Origin: CAVXUB01 sp963764805
Lineage (GTDB): Bacteria; Actinomycetota; Acidimicrobiia; Acidimicrobiales; Bog-793
Assembly: GCA_963764805.1 (NCBI GenBank)
Contig: CAVXUB010000003.1
Location: 124,001-188,000 of the forward strand
Direction: 5' to 3'
DNA: 64,000 nucleotides
Positions 38,896-47,646 of this stretch are shown here, piece after piece. Both the position numbers and the translations under genes were made by a program. A model generated the notes under the pieces. That model ran no database searches and had not been told where the DNA came from. It saw only the letters and a program-made list of their open reading frames with translations. Numbering within the stretch: the stretch's first letter is position 1; each line of letters starts with the position of its first letter.

Positions 38896-39720
38896 CTACC
38901 CACCCGCAAGATCCGGAGGAGCGGTCGTCGTCTGCTCGCCAAAGGCGACGGGAGCGTCGAACGCCGCACGCCTGGCAGCCCGCCGCAGCGTCAGCAGCAT
39001 CGCCGGCCCCAGCAGCACGATGCAGGTGAAGGTCGTCACCGCGCGCCCGGTGTCCCAGCCGAGCGAGGTCGTCCCGTCGAAGAGCAGGTACCGCTTCAGG
39101 TTGACGGCGAACGGGGCGCCGGGAATGTAGGAGATCGTGCTGTGGGGGTCGATCGAGAAGGGCCAGAAGGAGAGGTTGACGAGGAAGCCGAACAGGTAGG
39201 AGGAGGCGGCGCCGTAGATGGCGAGCATCAGCACCTCCGCCCGCCCTCGCACCCGTGGCAGGCAGGCGGCGAACATGCCGACCCAGGCGCAGCCGAACAT
39301 CTGGTAGGGGAGCCACGGCCCGACGCCACCCGTCAGCAGTGCCGACGCGAACAACGTGGTGCACCCGAGCGCGAACCCGAACCCGGCCCCGAACACCCTG
39401 CCGGCGATCACGAGCGTGAAGAAGACGAGCTCCACTCCCGCCGTTCCGGCACCGAGTGGGCGCAGCGCAGCCCCGACGGCAGACAGGACGCCGAGCATGG
39501 CGATCGCCTTGGAATCGATGCCGCCGCTTGCAACCTCGGCGAACACCACCGCAACGACGAGCAGCAGCAGGGCACCGAACATCAGCGGCGCCATCGCCGT
39601 GTCACCGAAGCTGCCGGGGGCGACGAGGAACGGCCAGGCGAAGGCGGCGACGCCGAGCAGGCTCGCCATCGCCACCGCCGCACGGGCGCGCCCGGCAACG
39701 GGGATGCCCACCCCCGTCAC
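38896..39720 (-). CDS. ECF transporter substrate-binding membrane subunit (S component), probable cobalamin specificity
   Basis: The 274-residue membrane protein has six to seven hydrophobic helices, 'GRVFGAGFGFALGCTTLFASALLTGGVGPWLPYQMFGCAWVG' being the S-component core (in parts). The GTG start at 39720 overlaps the stop of the ATPase (GTGA). It is the last gene of a five-gene unit that begins behind a cobalamin riboswitch, so I infer that it binds cobalamin or a precursor. The C-terminal cytoplasmic tail is short. The ligand cannot be proved from sequence. Confidence 0.8.
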   Translation of the reverse strand: MTGVGIPVAGRARAAVAMASLLGVAAFAWPFLVAPGSFGDTAMAPLMFGALLLLVVAVVFAEVASGGIDSKAIAMLGVLSAVGAALRPLGAGTAGVELVFFTLVIAGRVFGAGFGFALGCTTLFASALLTGGVGPWLPYQMFGCAWVGMFAACLPRVRGRAEVLMLAIYGAASSYLFGFLVNLSFWPFSIDPHSTISYIPGAPFAVNLKRYLLFDGTTSLGWDTGRAVTTFTCIVLLGPAMLLTLRRAARRAAFDAPVAFGEQTTTAPPDLAGG

Positions 39721-41372
39721 CTGTGCGCCTCCGCAAGGGAGTCCTGCACCGAGTCGACGGTGAGATAGCCGAGCGGAGCGAGGATCTTGGCGACTTGGGG
39801 GGCGAAGGCGGGCGATGCGGACAGGACCTCTGCCGCCGAGCCGTCGGCCACGATCTCGCCCTCGGCCATCACCAGCACCCTGTCAGCGGTGGAAGCCGCG
39901 AACTCCACGTCGTGAGTCGATACGAGCACTGCGTGGCCGCGACGGCGAGGGACCTCAACGTGTGGGTGAGTGATCGTTTTGCCATGTAGTCGAGGCCCCG
40001 GGTGGGCTCGTCGAGGAGGATCAGGGCAGGCTCGCTGCGGAGCTGTAGCGCCAGCACCAGGGCCAGCCGTTGCCCCTCCGAGAGATCGCGGGGATGGGCG
40101 CCGTCGGCGACTCCTGGCGATATGCGGTCGAGCAGGGCGCGAGCCGTCTCACCCGTGCGGTTCGCATCGCCAGCGGCTCCGTTGGCAGCGTCGGCTCCGG
40201 CATCGGCGACGGCGTCGGGTGGCGTCGGCCTGCGCCAGCTCATCGGCGACGCTTCGCAAGTAGAGAAGGTCGGAGGGGTTCTGCGGCACGAGCGTCACCA
40301 AGGCCCGTCGCCTGCGCGGCGCTAGGCCCTTGGGCTCCAGGCCCTTCACCTCCACGTGACCCCCCTGGCGCGGGCCGGCGCCATGGAGGGCGAGGAGGAG
40401 TGAGGACTTGCCGGCGCCGTTTCGTCCCATGAGGGCGGCGATCTCGCCGGCCCGCATCTCGAGGTCCCCCCGCTTGACCGCTATCTGCTCGCCGTAGCGC
40501 ACGACGATCCCCTTGGCGCGGAGCACCCTCTCGCCCGTCGGCGCTCCTCCCCTGGCGGCAGGGGGCAGAGCGGCTCGCAGCCCACCCGCCTGGCGCCGGG
40601 CGTCGCGCACCGACAGGGGGAGTGGCGACCACCGCGCCAGTCGCCCGAGCTCCACCACCGGCGGCGCGACGGCACTGCCGGCGAGGATCGCCGCTGGTGC
40701 ACCGGCGCGCACCCGCCCGCCCGAGTCGACCTCGAGCACGGCGTCCGCATACTGGACGACCCGCTCCAGACGGTGTTCGGCGAGCAGCACCGTCATCCCG
40801 AGATCGTGGACGAGGCGGGTGATGATCGCCAGCACGTCCTCGGCTGCGACGGGGTCCAGTGCGGAGGTCGGTTCGTCGAGCACGAGGACACGAGGATGCG
40901 ACGTCAGCACCGAGCCGATCGCCACTCGCTGCTGCTGGCCCGCCGACAGCTCGGCAAGCGGCCGGTCCCGAAGCTCGGCGATGCCGAGCAGATCAAGGGT
41001 CTCCTCGACTCTCTTGCGCATCACACGGGGCTCGATCGCAAGCTGCTCCATCACATAGGCCAGCTCTTCCTCGACTGTGTCGGTGACGAAGCCGGCGGAA
41101 GGGTCCTGTCCCACGACCCCGGCGACGTCGGCCAGGTCGCGGGGCTTGTGCGTCCTCGTGTCCCTGCCGTCGACCCTGACGCGCCCGGACAGGGTGCCGC
41201 CGGTGAAGTGCGGCACGAGCCCGTTGACGGCTCCCAAGAGGGTCGACTTGCCAGTCCCCGTGGGGCCGACGACGAGCGCCAGCTGACCCTCCTCCACGAC
41301 GAGGTTGACGTCTCGCAATGTGGGACGGTCGGCTCCCGGGTACGTGATCGAGACCCGGTCGAACTCGATCAT
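39717..41372 (-). CDS. Fused double-ATPase subunit of an ECF transporter (EcfA-EcfA; two frame breaks)
   Basis: One polypeptide carries two ABC ATPase domains. Domain 1 (start 'MIEFDRVSITYPGADRPTLRDV') has Walker A GPTGTGKST, signature 'LSAGQQQRVAIGSVL' and 'VLVLDEPTSALDPVAAEDV'. Domain 2 has Walker A GRNGAGKSS, signature 'LSEGQRLALVLALQL' and 'ALILLDEPTRGLDYMAK', and ends 'TADRVLVMAEGEIVADGSAAEVLS'. Frame changes at about 40240 and 39930 split domain 2. It powers the EcfT/S unit encoded on either side; both junctions are stop/start overlaps. Confidence 0.88.
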
Positions 41373-42529
41373 CGGACGGCGCCAACCGGTTGGCGAGCCG
41401 GCACCTCTGCCGGCGGCCTCGCCGGGAGTGACGGCCGGCGCGATCGGGCAGGAGGTGGCGCCAGCGCTGCCGCGGCCAGTCCCGCCAGCACGGCACAGGC
41501 GGGCCACAAGGGGAGCCCTGGCCAGACGAGAGGGGCGGTCGAAGGTGCGAGGGAGCCCGGTGCCGCCCCGGCCGAGGAGATCAGCACCGCGGCGGGTAAT
41601 AGGCCGCTTGCCACCACCGCCCACTCCGGCCAGCCCCACGGATCCGGTCGATAGGAGGAGTGGTGCACCCGGCGGCCGCCGAGGACCAGCCCTCCGCAGC
41701 AGAGGCCGGCACCGGCCAGGAGAGTCGGGAAGCGCAGCCATCCCGGCGCTGAGGAGTCGAGCAGCCCGAAGACCCCGGCCGAGAGCCCGAGCAGACCGAG
41801 GAGCATCAGCCGACCCGCTGCTCGTTTCGAAACGGCGCTTGCGATGCGGCCGTAGCCGCGCGAGTCCATCGCGGCCGCCAGCCGCATCGATCTCTCGAGG
41901 GCGTCTTCCAGCACGGGGATGGCGATCGTCTTCAGCGCGTGCCGCCGGGACCCGGACGTGGAGTCGCCGCGCAGGCGCCGCACCCGCCGCACCCGCTGCA
42001 CGCTCTCCACCAGCTGTGGCCCGAGGGTGAAGGCCACCACCACCGCGACGCTCAGCTCGTGAAGCGCGCCCGGAAGGACTCGAAGAGCGCGCTTGCCGTT
42101 GGCCAGAGCGTTGGCGGCGCCCAGGCAGCAGAGCAGCGTCGCCAGCTGCAGCCCGCCGTAGACCGCCGACAGCGTGCCTTCCAGCGTCACCGGGCCGCCC
42201 ACTTGGATGCCGGCCGCCCAGTGAGGTAGCGGCAGCTGCGGAAGGCGCACGAGCGTGTGGGTGCCGCCGCCCGCGACGTCGCCGCCGAACAGCGACCGGA
42301 ACACGATGCGGATCACGATGACCAACAGCGCCATCCAGAGGTAGTACTTGAAAGCCCTCGCCCACGGCGCCTCGCTCCGCCGGCTCGCCACGACGACCCC
42401 GAGCACTGCGAGCATCAGGGCGAGCAGCAACGGATTGCTGGTGCGGCTGGCCGCCGTTGCGAGCCCGAGCGCCCAGAGCCACCACGCCAGAGGGTGCAAC
42501 TGGCGGGGAAGGCGGCCGGCGAAGTTCAA
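41369..42529 (-). CDS. ECF transporter transmembrane coupling subunit (EcfT)
   Basis: The 386-residue membrane protein is of the CbiQ/EcfT family. The coupling region has 'ALERSMRLAAAMDSRGYGR', where the short Arg-Gly motif contacts the ATPase, preceded by 'HELSVAVVVAFTLGPQLVESVQRVRRVRRLRG'. The C-terminal third adds about four more hydrophobic helices, longer than many EcfT proteins. It starts at TTG overlapping the previous stop (TTGA) and ends overlapping the ATPase start (ATGA), so expression is tightly coupled. Confidence 0.88.
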   Translation of the reverse strand: MNFAGRLPRQLHPLAWWLWALGLATAASRTSNPLLLALMLAVLGVVVASRRSEAPWARAFKYYLWMALLVIVIRIVFRSLFGGDVAGGGTHTLVRLPQLPLPHWAAGIQVGGPVTLEGTLSAVYGGLQLATLLCCLGAANALANGKRALRVLPGALHELSVAVVVAFTLGPQLVESVQRVRRVRRLRGDSTSGSRRHALKTIAIPVLEDALERSMRLAAAMDSRGYGRIASAVSKRAAGRLMLLGLLGLSAGVFGLLDSSAPGWLRFPTLLAGAGLCCGGLVLGGRRVHHSSYRPDPWGWPEWAVVASGLLPAAVLISSAGAAPGSLAPSTAPLVWPGLPLWPACAVLAGLAAAALAPPPARSRRPSLPARPPAEVPARQPVGAVR

Positions 42530-43466
42530 CTGGTTCGCGCCTCGCGGCGACGCCGGATGCCCGCGATCGAGGCGAGGAGGATCAGGACGAGGGCTCCGCC
42601 GAGCGTCGCCAGCAGTGCCGCCGGAGAACCGCCCGCAGGCGGGCTCCCCTTGTTGCCCCGGCTCCTCGCGACGTTGACGATCCTCAGTGTGCCGCCCGTC
42701 GTCTCGCTCGTCGCCGCGCCCGTCGTCCCGTCATTCGAGGGCGGCTCGGTCGTCGTGGAGCCCGAACTCGGGGATGACAGCGTGCTGCTCGTTGTACCGA
42801 GCAGGCGTGGTCGTCGACGCTGTGGCGGTCGTGGACGTCGCGGTGCTCGCGTCTGTGGTCGATGGCGCGGCCGTGGTCGTGCTCGAGGGCGCGGTGGTCG
42901 TCGTGGTCTGCTGGACGACGGTCGTGGTCGTCGGGGGCAGGTTGGTCGCCCGGACCTTTGCAGGCGAGAAGGGCGGAGCAGCGGTGGCTCCGTACTCCCA
43001 GGCGTCGACACTGCCGGGCTGCGGCTCGAAGTCCTCGACTCCCTGCTCGCTGTAGGACCAGGTGCCCGCTCCTGCGTCGGCGTACCAGAGGGACCAGTAT
43101 GCGTTGGCGGGCGGAGTGGAGATGCAGGGTTCATGCGAGGGCGTTGGCCGGAAGCTGACCGCCCCGCCGCTCTGCAAGCCGATCCGGCAGACGAAGTCAT
43201 ATCCGTAGTTCTGCGTGCCGGCGACCAGGAATCCGGCGTCGACGCATCGACTGGTACTCGGTCGTCGGATGCGCCGCGCAGCCGCGGTCCACGTTTCCGC
43301 CGAAGTGCGAGAAGTCGACCACGATCACCGCGCCGGTCGAGGTGCTGCAGGAGCCGAGCGGATCAGCGCCGGCCGCCCGCGGATTCGTCGCCACCAGCAC
43401 GGCGAGCCCGGCCGTCGCCAGCAGTCCGGCCGCCAGGCACCGCCCCGCTCGGCAAAGCCGGCCCAT
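42526..43466 (-). CDS. Secreted C-terminally anchored protein with candidate transcobalamin-like beta domain (frame breaks)
   Basis: The ATG at 43466 overlaps the toroid gene stop (TGATG). A signal peptide ('CLAAGLLATAGLAVLVATNPRAAGA') is followed by about 130 residues with 'CSTSTGAVIVVDFSHFGGNVDRGC' and, after a shift near 43240, 'GYDFVCRIGL', then 'AYWSLWYADAG', 'GTWSYSEQGV' and 'PGSVDAWEYG'. The YW...W...G...G spacing recalls the DUF4430/transcobalamin C-terminal fold; that link is inferred from pattern only. A long Thr/Ser-rich stalk and a final helix ('LLATLGGALVLILLASIAGIRRRR') anchor it at the cell surface. Another shift lies near 42780. Confidence 0.65.
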
Positions 43467-45346
43467 CAGGAGGCGGCGATCGGAAGACCTGCCGGCGAGA
43501 TCGCCATCCCGACGATCGCCTGCCCGGCGCGCACCTGGCCGACGGCCGAGCCGGCGAACCTGGCGTCGCCGAAGGCGAAGATCCCTCCGTCGGCTGCCAC
43601 CTCGTAGTAACCGCCGGCGTCCGGAGTGGCAGCGAGGCCGGTCACCGGCGCGGCCAACCGAGCGCCCCCCATCGAGCCGTGGAATCTCGCCGTCCCGAGG
43701 GAGAAGACGCCACCGTCGGCTGCTACCAGCCAGCAACCCGAGAAGCCGACAGCAACGACGCCCACCACATCGGATACATGGACTCCGAGGGCGGGGAGCG
43801 AGGACTCGCCGCCGGCGTCACCGAAAGCGGAGACCTCCCCGTCGGACGCCGTCAACAGGTACCCCGTATTTCCGGGAACTGCCGAGATCCCGACGATGTC
43901 ATGAACATGGACGCCCCGCGACGGCAACGACCCCTCGAAACGAGCACTCCCGAAGGCGAACACACCCCCGTCGGCGCCGACGAGCCAGTAGCCGTCGCCG
44001 TCGCCCGTGGCAGTGATCCCGACGATGTCGGTGGCCGGGACGCCGAGGGCAGGGAGGGACCCCCGGTATTTGGCATCGCCGAAGGCGAAGATCCCGCCGT
44101 CTGCACCGACCTCCCAATATCCGCGCCTGTCCGGCGTGACGGCGATCCCGACGATCGGGCGGTTCGGGTGAGCAGAGGCGGCCGAGCCGTAGAAGGCGGC
44201 TGATCCCACTGTGATCACGCTCCCGTCGGCGGCGGCCAGCCAGTAACCGCCCTGCGGCCCGAACGGGACCGGCAGTGACACGAGGGCCGGGATCGCCTGG
44301 TAGGTGGCGACGATGTTGGCGGGCGAAGGAGCGGGAGGGAAATAGAAGGCTCCGGCGTCCGCACCGCTCGTGAACTGGAAGCTCTGGAGCCGGGAGTAAG
44401 CGGTGGCGGCCACGCTGTGGCGCGATGCGAACAACGCCTGGATCACGAGCGAAGTCGAATCCGGATCAGTTGCGCCGGGCGTCGCTTTGGTGTTCGGGAA
44501 GTATGACCAGCCACCGTCGGCGTCGATCCCCTTGGCGAGGAACGAGTAGGCGTTCGAGCCGGCGCCCGTGGAGAGTGCCTGCTCGGCGACCAGGCCTTCG
44601 ATGGCGAGTGCCGTGGAGTTCGTGTCCGGCCCGCTGAAGGTGGCGGGTGTGCCGTCGCAGCCGTTCAGCGCCTGGTCGGGGCTCGTCCACCCTCCGTCAG
44701 GGCACTGCTGCGCCTGCAGCCACGCAACTGCCGAAGCGAGCGGGGGACCTGTCCCGACGCCGGCAGCGCGCAGCGCGGCGAGTGCCAACCCCTGCTGGTA
44801 GGTGCCGGCGGCGTATCCCGCCAGCTGGGTCTCCGTGCCGAAGAGGCCCTTGTCCGCACCGGAGGTCTGCGCCGTCGCCAGGAGCCGCGTGATCAGGTTC
44901 GTATGGCCGAAGTTGGCGGGATCGCCACCGAGCGCGACGGCATCCAGTATCAGCTGAGCCAGCTGGCTGGGACCGTCTGCGCCCTCGTCGGTCACGTAGG
45001 CTTCGACGTTGGCGGCCAGGTACGAGAGCCCTCGACGGGCGGTCGAGAGGTTCGAGTTGGCCGCCGCCAGGGACAACACCGCCTGCGCGGTAGCCGACAG
45101 GTCCGGATGGGAAGGCCCGGCGCTGGTAGGGATGTAGCCCTGTGAGGTGAAACGCGATGCCAACCAGGCGCTGGCCTTGGCGACGGCCTCCGGGCGGGTC
45201 CATGAAGCCGAGGTGGGCGAAGCCGAGGTGGGCGAAGCCGAGGCGGGCGATGCTGAGGCGGGCGATGCTGAGGCGGCTGCTGAGGTGGTGCCGACGATCG
45301 CCAGCAGCGCGGCGGCTCCGAGGGCGAGCCGGCGGAACGGAGTCAT
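43466..45346 (-). CDS. Secreted alpha/alpha-toroid (terpenoid-cyclase/intrinsic-factor-like) protein with C-terminal propeller repeats
   Basis: The 626-residue protein has a signal peptide (1-27), a short SASP/T repeat (25-48) and an alpha/alpha toroid at about residues 50-340. Toroid signs are QW-type motifs 'QAQQCPDGGW' (211-220) and 'DADGGW' (275-280), with recurring helices 'SATAQAVLSLA', 'NSTALAIEGLV' and 'DSTSLVIQALF'. Residues 366-626 hold five to six blades like 'GYWEVGADGGIFAFGDAKYRGS'. The toroid is the fold of intrinsic factor and transcobalamin alpha domains as well as squalene cyclases. Secretion and the upstream cobalamin riboswitch favour corrinoid capture over cyclisation. The catalytic DxDD of cyclases is not seen. 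Confidence 0.85.
   Translation of the reverse strand: MTPFRRLALGAAALLAIVGTTSAAASASPASASPASASPTSASPTSASWTRPEAVAKASAWLASRFTSQGYIPTSAGPSHPDLSATAQAVLSLAAANSNLSTARRGLSYLAANVEAYVTDEGADGPSQLAQLILDAVALGGDPANFGHTNLITRLLATAQTSGADKGLFGTETQLAGYAAGTYQQGLALAALRAAGVGTGPPLASAVAWLQAQQCPDGGWTSPDQALNGCDGTPATFSGPDTNSTALAIEGLVAEQALSTGAGSNAYSFLAKGIDADGGWSYFPNTKATPGATDPDSTSLVIQALFASRHSVAATAYSRLQSFQFTSGADAGAFYFPPAPSPANIVATYQAIPALVSLPVPFGPQGGYWLAAADGSVITVGSAAFYGSAASAHPNRPIVGIAVTPDRRGYWEVGADGGIFAFGDAKYRGSLPALGVPATDIVGITATGDGDGYWLVGADGGVFAFGSARFEGSLPSRGVHVHDIVGISAVPGNTGYLLTASDGEVSAFGDAGGESSLPALGVHVSDVVGVVAVGFSGCWLVAADGGVFSLGTARFHGSMGGARLAAPVTGLAATPDAGGYYEVAADGGIFAFGDARFAGSAVGQVRAGQAIVGMAISPAGLPIAAS
45204..45277 (-). 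repeat. 15-bp tandem repeats coding SASP(A/T) after the signal peptide
   Basis: About four and a half units of a 15-bp sequence (two near-identical versions, gaagccgaggtgggc and gatgctgaggcgggc on the plus strand) encode repeated Ser-Ala-Ser-Pro just after the toroid protein's signal peptide. They form a flexible spacer and are likely to vary in number. Confidence 0.8.
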
Positions 45347-45437
45347 GAGGGTTCTCGCTTCCCGGCCAGTTCCCGGAAGCGCCCGCCGTGACGGCCGGAG
45401 ACTCCCGAGCCCCGGCCATGTGTCTCGACGGTGGGAG

Positions 45438-45590
45438 CTCGACCGCCTCGGAGGTATCCCGGCTCATGGCGAGACGTCGTGTTCGCCACCTACGGTTGCG
45501 GACCAGCGCCGGCTTTCGACCGGCTTCCCCTTCGAGACGGTGCTTGTCGCCTCCCAGGAGGGCTGCGGCGGGGACACCGTAGCACACCCG
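45438..45590 (-). promoter_or_regulatory. Cobalamin (B12) riboswitch
   Basis: Read on the minus strand, the leader of the toroid gene shows the RF00174 core in order: 'ggggaagccggtcgaaa' then 'gccggcgctggtccgcaaccgt' (the GGAAgCCGGU...CCGGC...CCGCaACcGU block, about 45489-45528), and then the B12 box 'gagccgggatacctcc' (about 45450-45465). A possible P1/P2 5' side, 'cggtgtcc', starts near 45580. The toroid ATG follows about 100 bases later, leaving room for an expression platform over the ribosome site. Cobalamin binding would switch off the whole five-gene unit. Confidence 0.9.
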
Positions 45591-45673
45591 GTATCGGCGG
45601 CTCCTGGCCGCAAAACCGCCTCAGCTCAGGTCGAGCCGGCTACCCCTGTGGGAGCATTGTCCCTGGTAATACC

Positions 45674-46225
45674 GTGAGCACGCCTGAACTCGACGCGGCG
45701 CTCGTTGCGGCTCGAGCCGGCGACGAGCGGGGGATCAGCGCCCTTTTCAGGGTGCTGCATCCACAGCTGCTCAACTACGCCCGCTCACGGGTAGGCGGCG
45801 AGGCGGAGGACGTCGTAGCAGAAGCGTGGATTGCGGCGGTGAGGCGCCTGCAGGGTTTCGAGGGGGATGCGGGGGACTTCCGGGCGTGGATGTTCACGAT
45901 CGTCCGCTCGCGCCTGGTCGACCACTACCGGTCGCGTGATCGCCGGCCCCAGCTGGTGGAGCTCGATGAGGCTCCTGACGTCGGGGGTGACGGTGATGTC
46001 GAGGTCGCCGTAGAGAACCTGAGCTCTGAGCAAGCGGTAGCCATGCTGTCGCGGCTCCTGCCAGCCGACCAGGCCGAGGTCGTCATCCTGCGGGTGGTAG
46101 GCGACCTGAGCGTCGAGCAGGTGGCCGGCATCCTCGGACGCACCAAGGCCTCGGTGAGGGTGATGCAGCACAGGGCCCTGAAACGTCTGGCAACGAGCTG
46201 GAAGCAAGAAGTTGTAACGCGCTGA
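45674..46225 (+). CDS. ECF-type RNA polymerase sigma factor
   Basis: The 183-residue protein from the GTG at 45674 has region 2 ('SALFRVLHPQLLNYARSRVGGEAEDVVAEAWIAAVRRL', then 'FRAWMFTIVRSRLVDHYRS') and region 4 ('LLPADQAEVVILRVVGDLSVEQVAGILGRTKASVRVMQHRALKRL'). It is divergent from the cobalamin-riboswitch unit and followed after 26 bases by a membrane protein that probably acts as its partner. The sigma regulon is unknown. Confidence 0.9.
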   Translation: MSTPELDAALVAARAGDERGISALFRVLHPQLLNYARSRVGGEAEDVVAEAWIAAVRRLQGFEGDAGDFRAWMFTIVRSRLVDHYRSRDRRPQLVELDEAPDVGGDGDVEVAVENLSSEQAVAMLSRLLPADQAEVVILRVVGDLSVEQVAGILGRTKASVRVMQHRALKRLATSWKQEVVTR

Positions 46226-46251
46226 GGGTCGCCGACGGTATCTCCATCGAG

Positions 46252-47301
46252 ATGCGCGACAACTTCGACAGCAACATTTCCGATGCCCTCCTCTCGGGGG
46301 TTCTCCAGCCGGAGGACGCTCCTCCTCCGCTGCGTGATCTGGCCCACCTGCTCAGTGTGGCCAGGCCTGCAGCTCTGGGCGAAGAGACACCGCTGGAGCG
46401 GGAGGTCATCTCTTCCTTCGCGGGTGCGATGAACGCTCCGGGGAACGTCGTGCAGCTCCCGGCATCGGGCAGGCGGCACCTGCTTCCGAAGCACATGTCG
46501 GTCAAGATCGCCGCCGCCGCAGCTGTGCTGACGCTCACCGGCACTGCAGCGGCGGCGGCGACCGGTTCTCTTCCAGGCGCCCTGCAGACCGTTGCGGCGA
46601 GTGTCGCCTCGCACGTGGGCATCTCCCTGCCCGCGGCGCACCACTCCAACAGTGGTAGCGGGCCGACCGGTTCGGGCTCGGGGCCCCGGGGCACGCATGG
46701 CCCCGTCTCGTCCACGACGTCGACCTCGACTTCGACCTCGACTTCGACCTCGACCGGTGGGACTCGATCCGGTGGTGGCACGCCAACGACATCTCATCCC
46801 ACGACGGGCACGACAGCTTCGACGCCCGGCAGCACCGGCACGACGACCGGCGGCTCCAACCCCCAGTCGGGGCCGCCGGTCGGTGCCGATGCATATGGAC
46901 TCTGCACCGCCTATGCCGCAGTCACCAAGGACTTCACCAACTTCAGCAGCCCTGCGCTCCAGCACTCGCAGAGCTTCAAGCAGCTGGTGGCGGCTGCGAC
47001 GGCCAAGGGCGATTCGGTGAAGCAGTACTGCGCGACCGTCCCCCCGCCCGGTAACTCTGGCCACTCGCACGGCAAGGGGGGCGGCCACGGCCATGGCCAT
47101 GGCCATGGCCATGGCAAGGGCGGCAACGGTGGTGGCGGCCATGGCAAGGGTGGCAACGGTGGTGGCGGCCACGGCAAGGGTGGCAACGGCGGTGGCGGCC
47201 ACGGCCATGGCCACGGCCATGGTGGTGCCGGTGGCAACGGCGGTGGCAACGGCAACGGGCACGGTCAGACCCATGGTCACGGCAATGTGCCAGAGCGATG
47301 A
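46252..47301 (+). CDS. Membrane protein with His/Gly-rich C-terminal tail, probable sigma-factor partner
   Basis: The 349-residue protein has a cytoplasmic N-terminus (1-80: 'MRDNFDSNISDALLSGVLQ', 'PPPLRDLAHLLSVARPAALGEE') of the size of an anti-sigma domain, a transmembrane segment at about 83-104 and an outside part rich in Ser/Thr/Gly. It ends in about 95 residues made almost only of Gly, His, Asn and Lys ('GGHGHGHGHGHGKGGNGGGG'). Such tails can bind Zn, Ni, Cu or Co. A metal- or envelope-sensing anti-sigma factor is a reasonable but unproved reading. No zinc-anti-sigma HxxxCxxC motif is present. Confidence 0.65.
   Translation: MRDNFDSNISDALLSGVLQPEDAPPPLRDLAHLLSVARPAALGEETPLEREVISSFAGAMNAPGNVVQLPASGRRHLLPKHMSVKIAAAAAVLTLTGTAAAAATGSLPGALQTVAASVASHVGISLPAAHHSNSGSGPTGSGSGPRGTHGPVSSTTSTSTSTSTSTSTGGTRSGGGTPTTSHPTTGTTASTPGSTGTTTGGSNPQSGPPVGADAYGLCTAYAAVTKDFTNFSSPALQHSQSFKQLVAAATAKGDSVKQYCATVPPPGNSGHSHGKGGGHGHGHGHGHGKGGNGGGGHGKGGNGGGGHGKGGNGGGGHGHGHGHGGAGGNGGGNGNGHGQTHGHGNVPER
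47089..47230 (+). repeat. Gly/His-coding tandem repeats
   Basis: Short units (ggccat repeated four to five times) are followed by three copies of a 27-base unit ending in 'ggtggtggcggcca', coding for HGHGHG and HGKGGNGGGG repeats in the tail of the membrane protein. These are coding microsatellites, not CRISPR: there are no spacers between units. Confidence 0.85.
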
Positions 47302-47646
47302 CGGGGCGGCAGCAGCTGACACGCTGCTACGACGAGGGAGGTACGGGCGAATGGCGTTGAGGGCGAGCTTGTTCGGCGGCATCAGGGGACGTGGTCTGCG
47401 AAGCAGCGATTCCGGCGGGGGCCGGCATTTGGCCGGTGACCCACCGGGTGACACTGCTGAGAAGGCCGGGGAGAAGAAGGACGCGGCAGACCGGGTACCC
47501 GAGATCGATCACGAACGCGGCTTTCGGCTTCGGATTCTGATCCCGAAACCGCGCTACCCGGCGATCCGCCGGCCGTTCGCCGGGACGATCCACTCCGGTC
47601 GATGCGCTCCACGAGCCCGTCGCTGATCGCCCCTGGAGCGAGACGG
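47302..47646. other. Intergenic stretch before tRNA-Gly
   Basis: No frame on either strand looks like a gene; the plus-strand frame here is a shadow with Arg-rich composition. It contains GC-rich inverted pieces ('gggccggcatttggccgg') but no T-run terminator. The last 15 bases carry the tRNA promoter. Confidence 0.6.

Noticed and set aside
43466..45346. Terpene or squalene cyclase
   Set aside because: The toroid has QW-type repeats but no DxDD catalytic motif, is secreted and is under a B12 riboswitch, so cyclase activity is unlikely.
47089..47230. CRISPR-like array
   Set aside because: Units are directly adjacent without unique spacers and code in frame for Gly/His repeats of a membrane protein.
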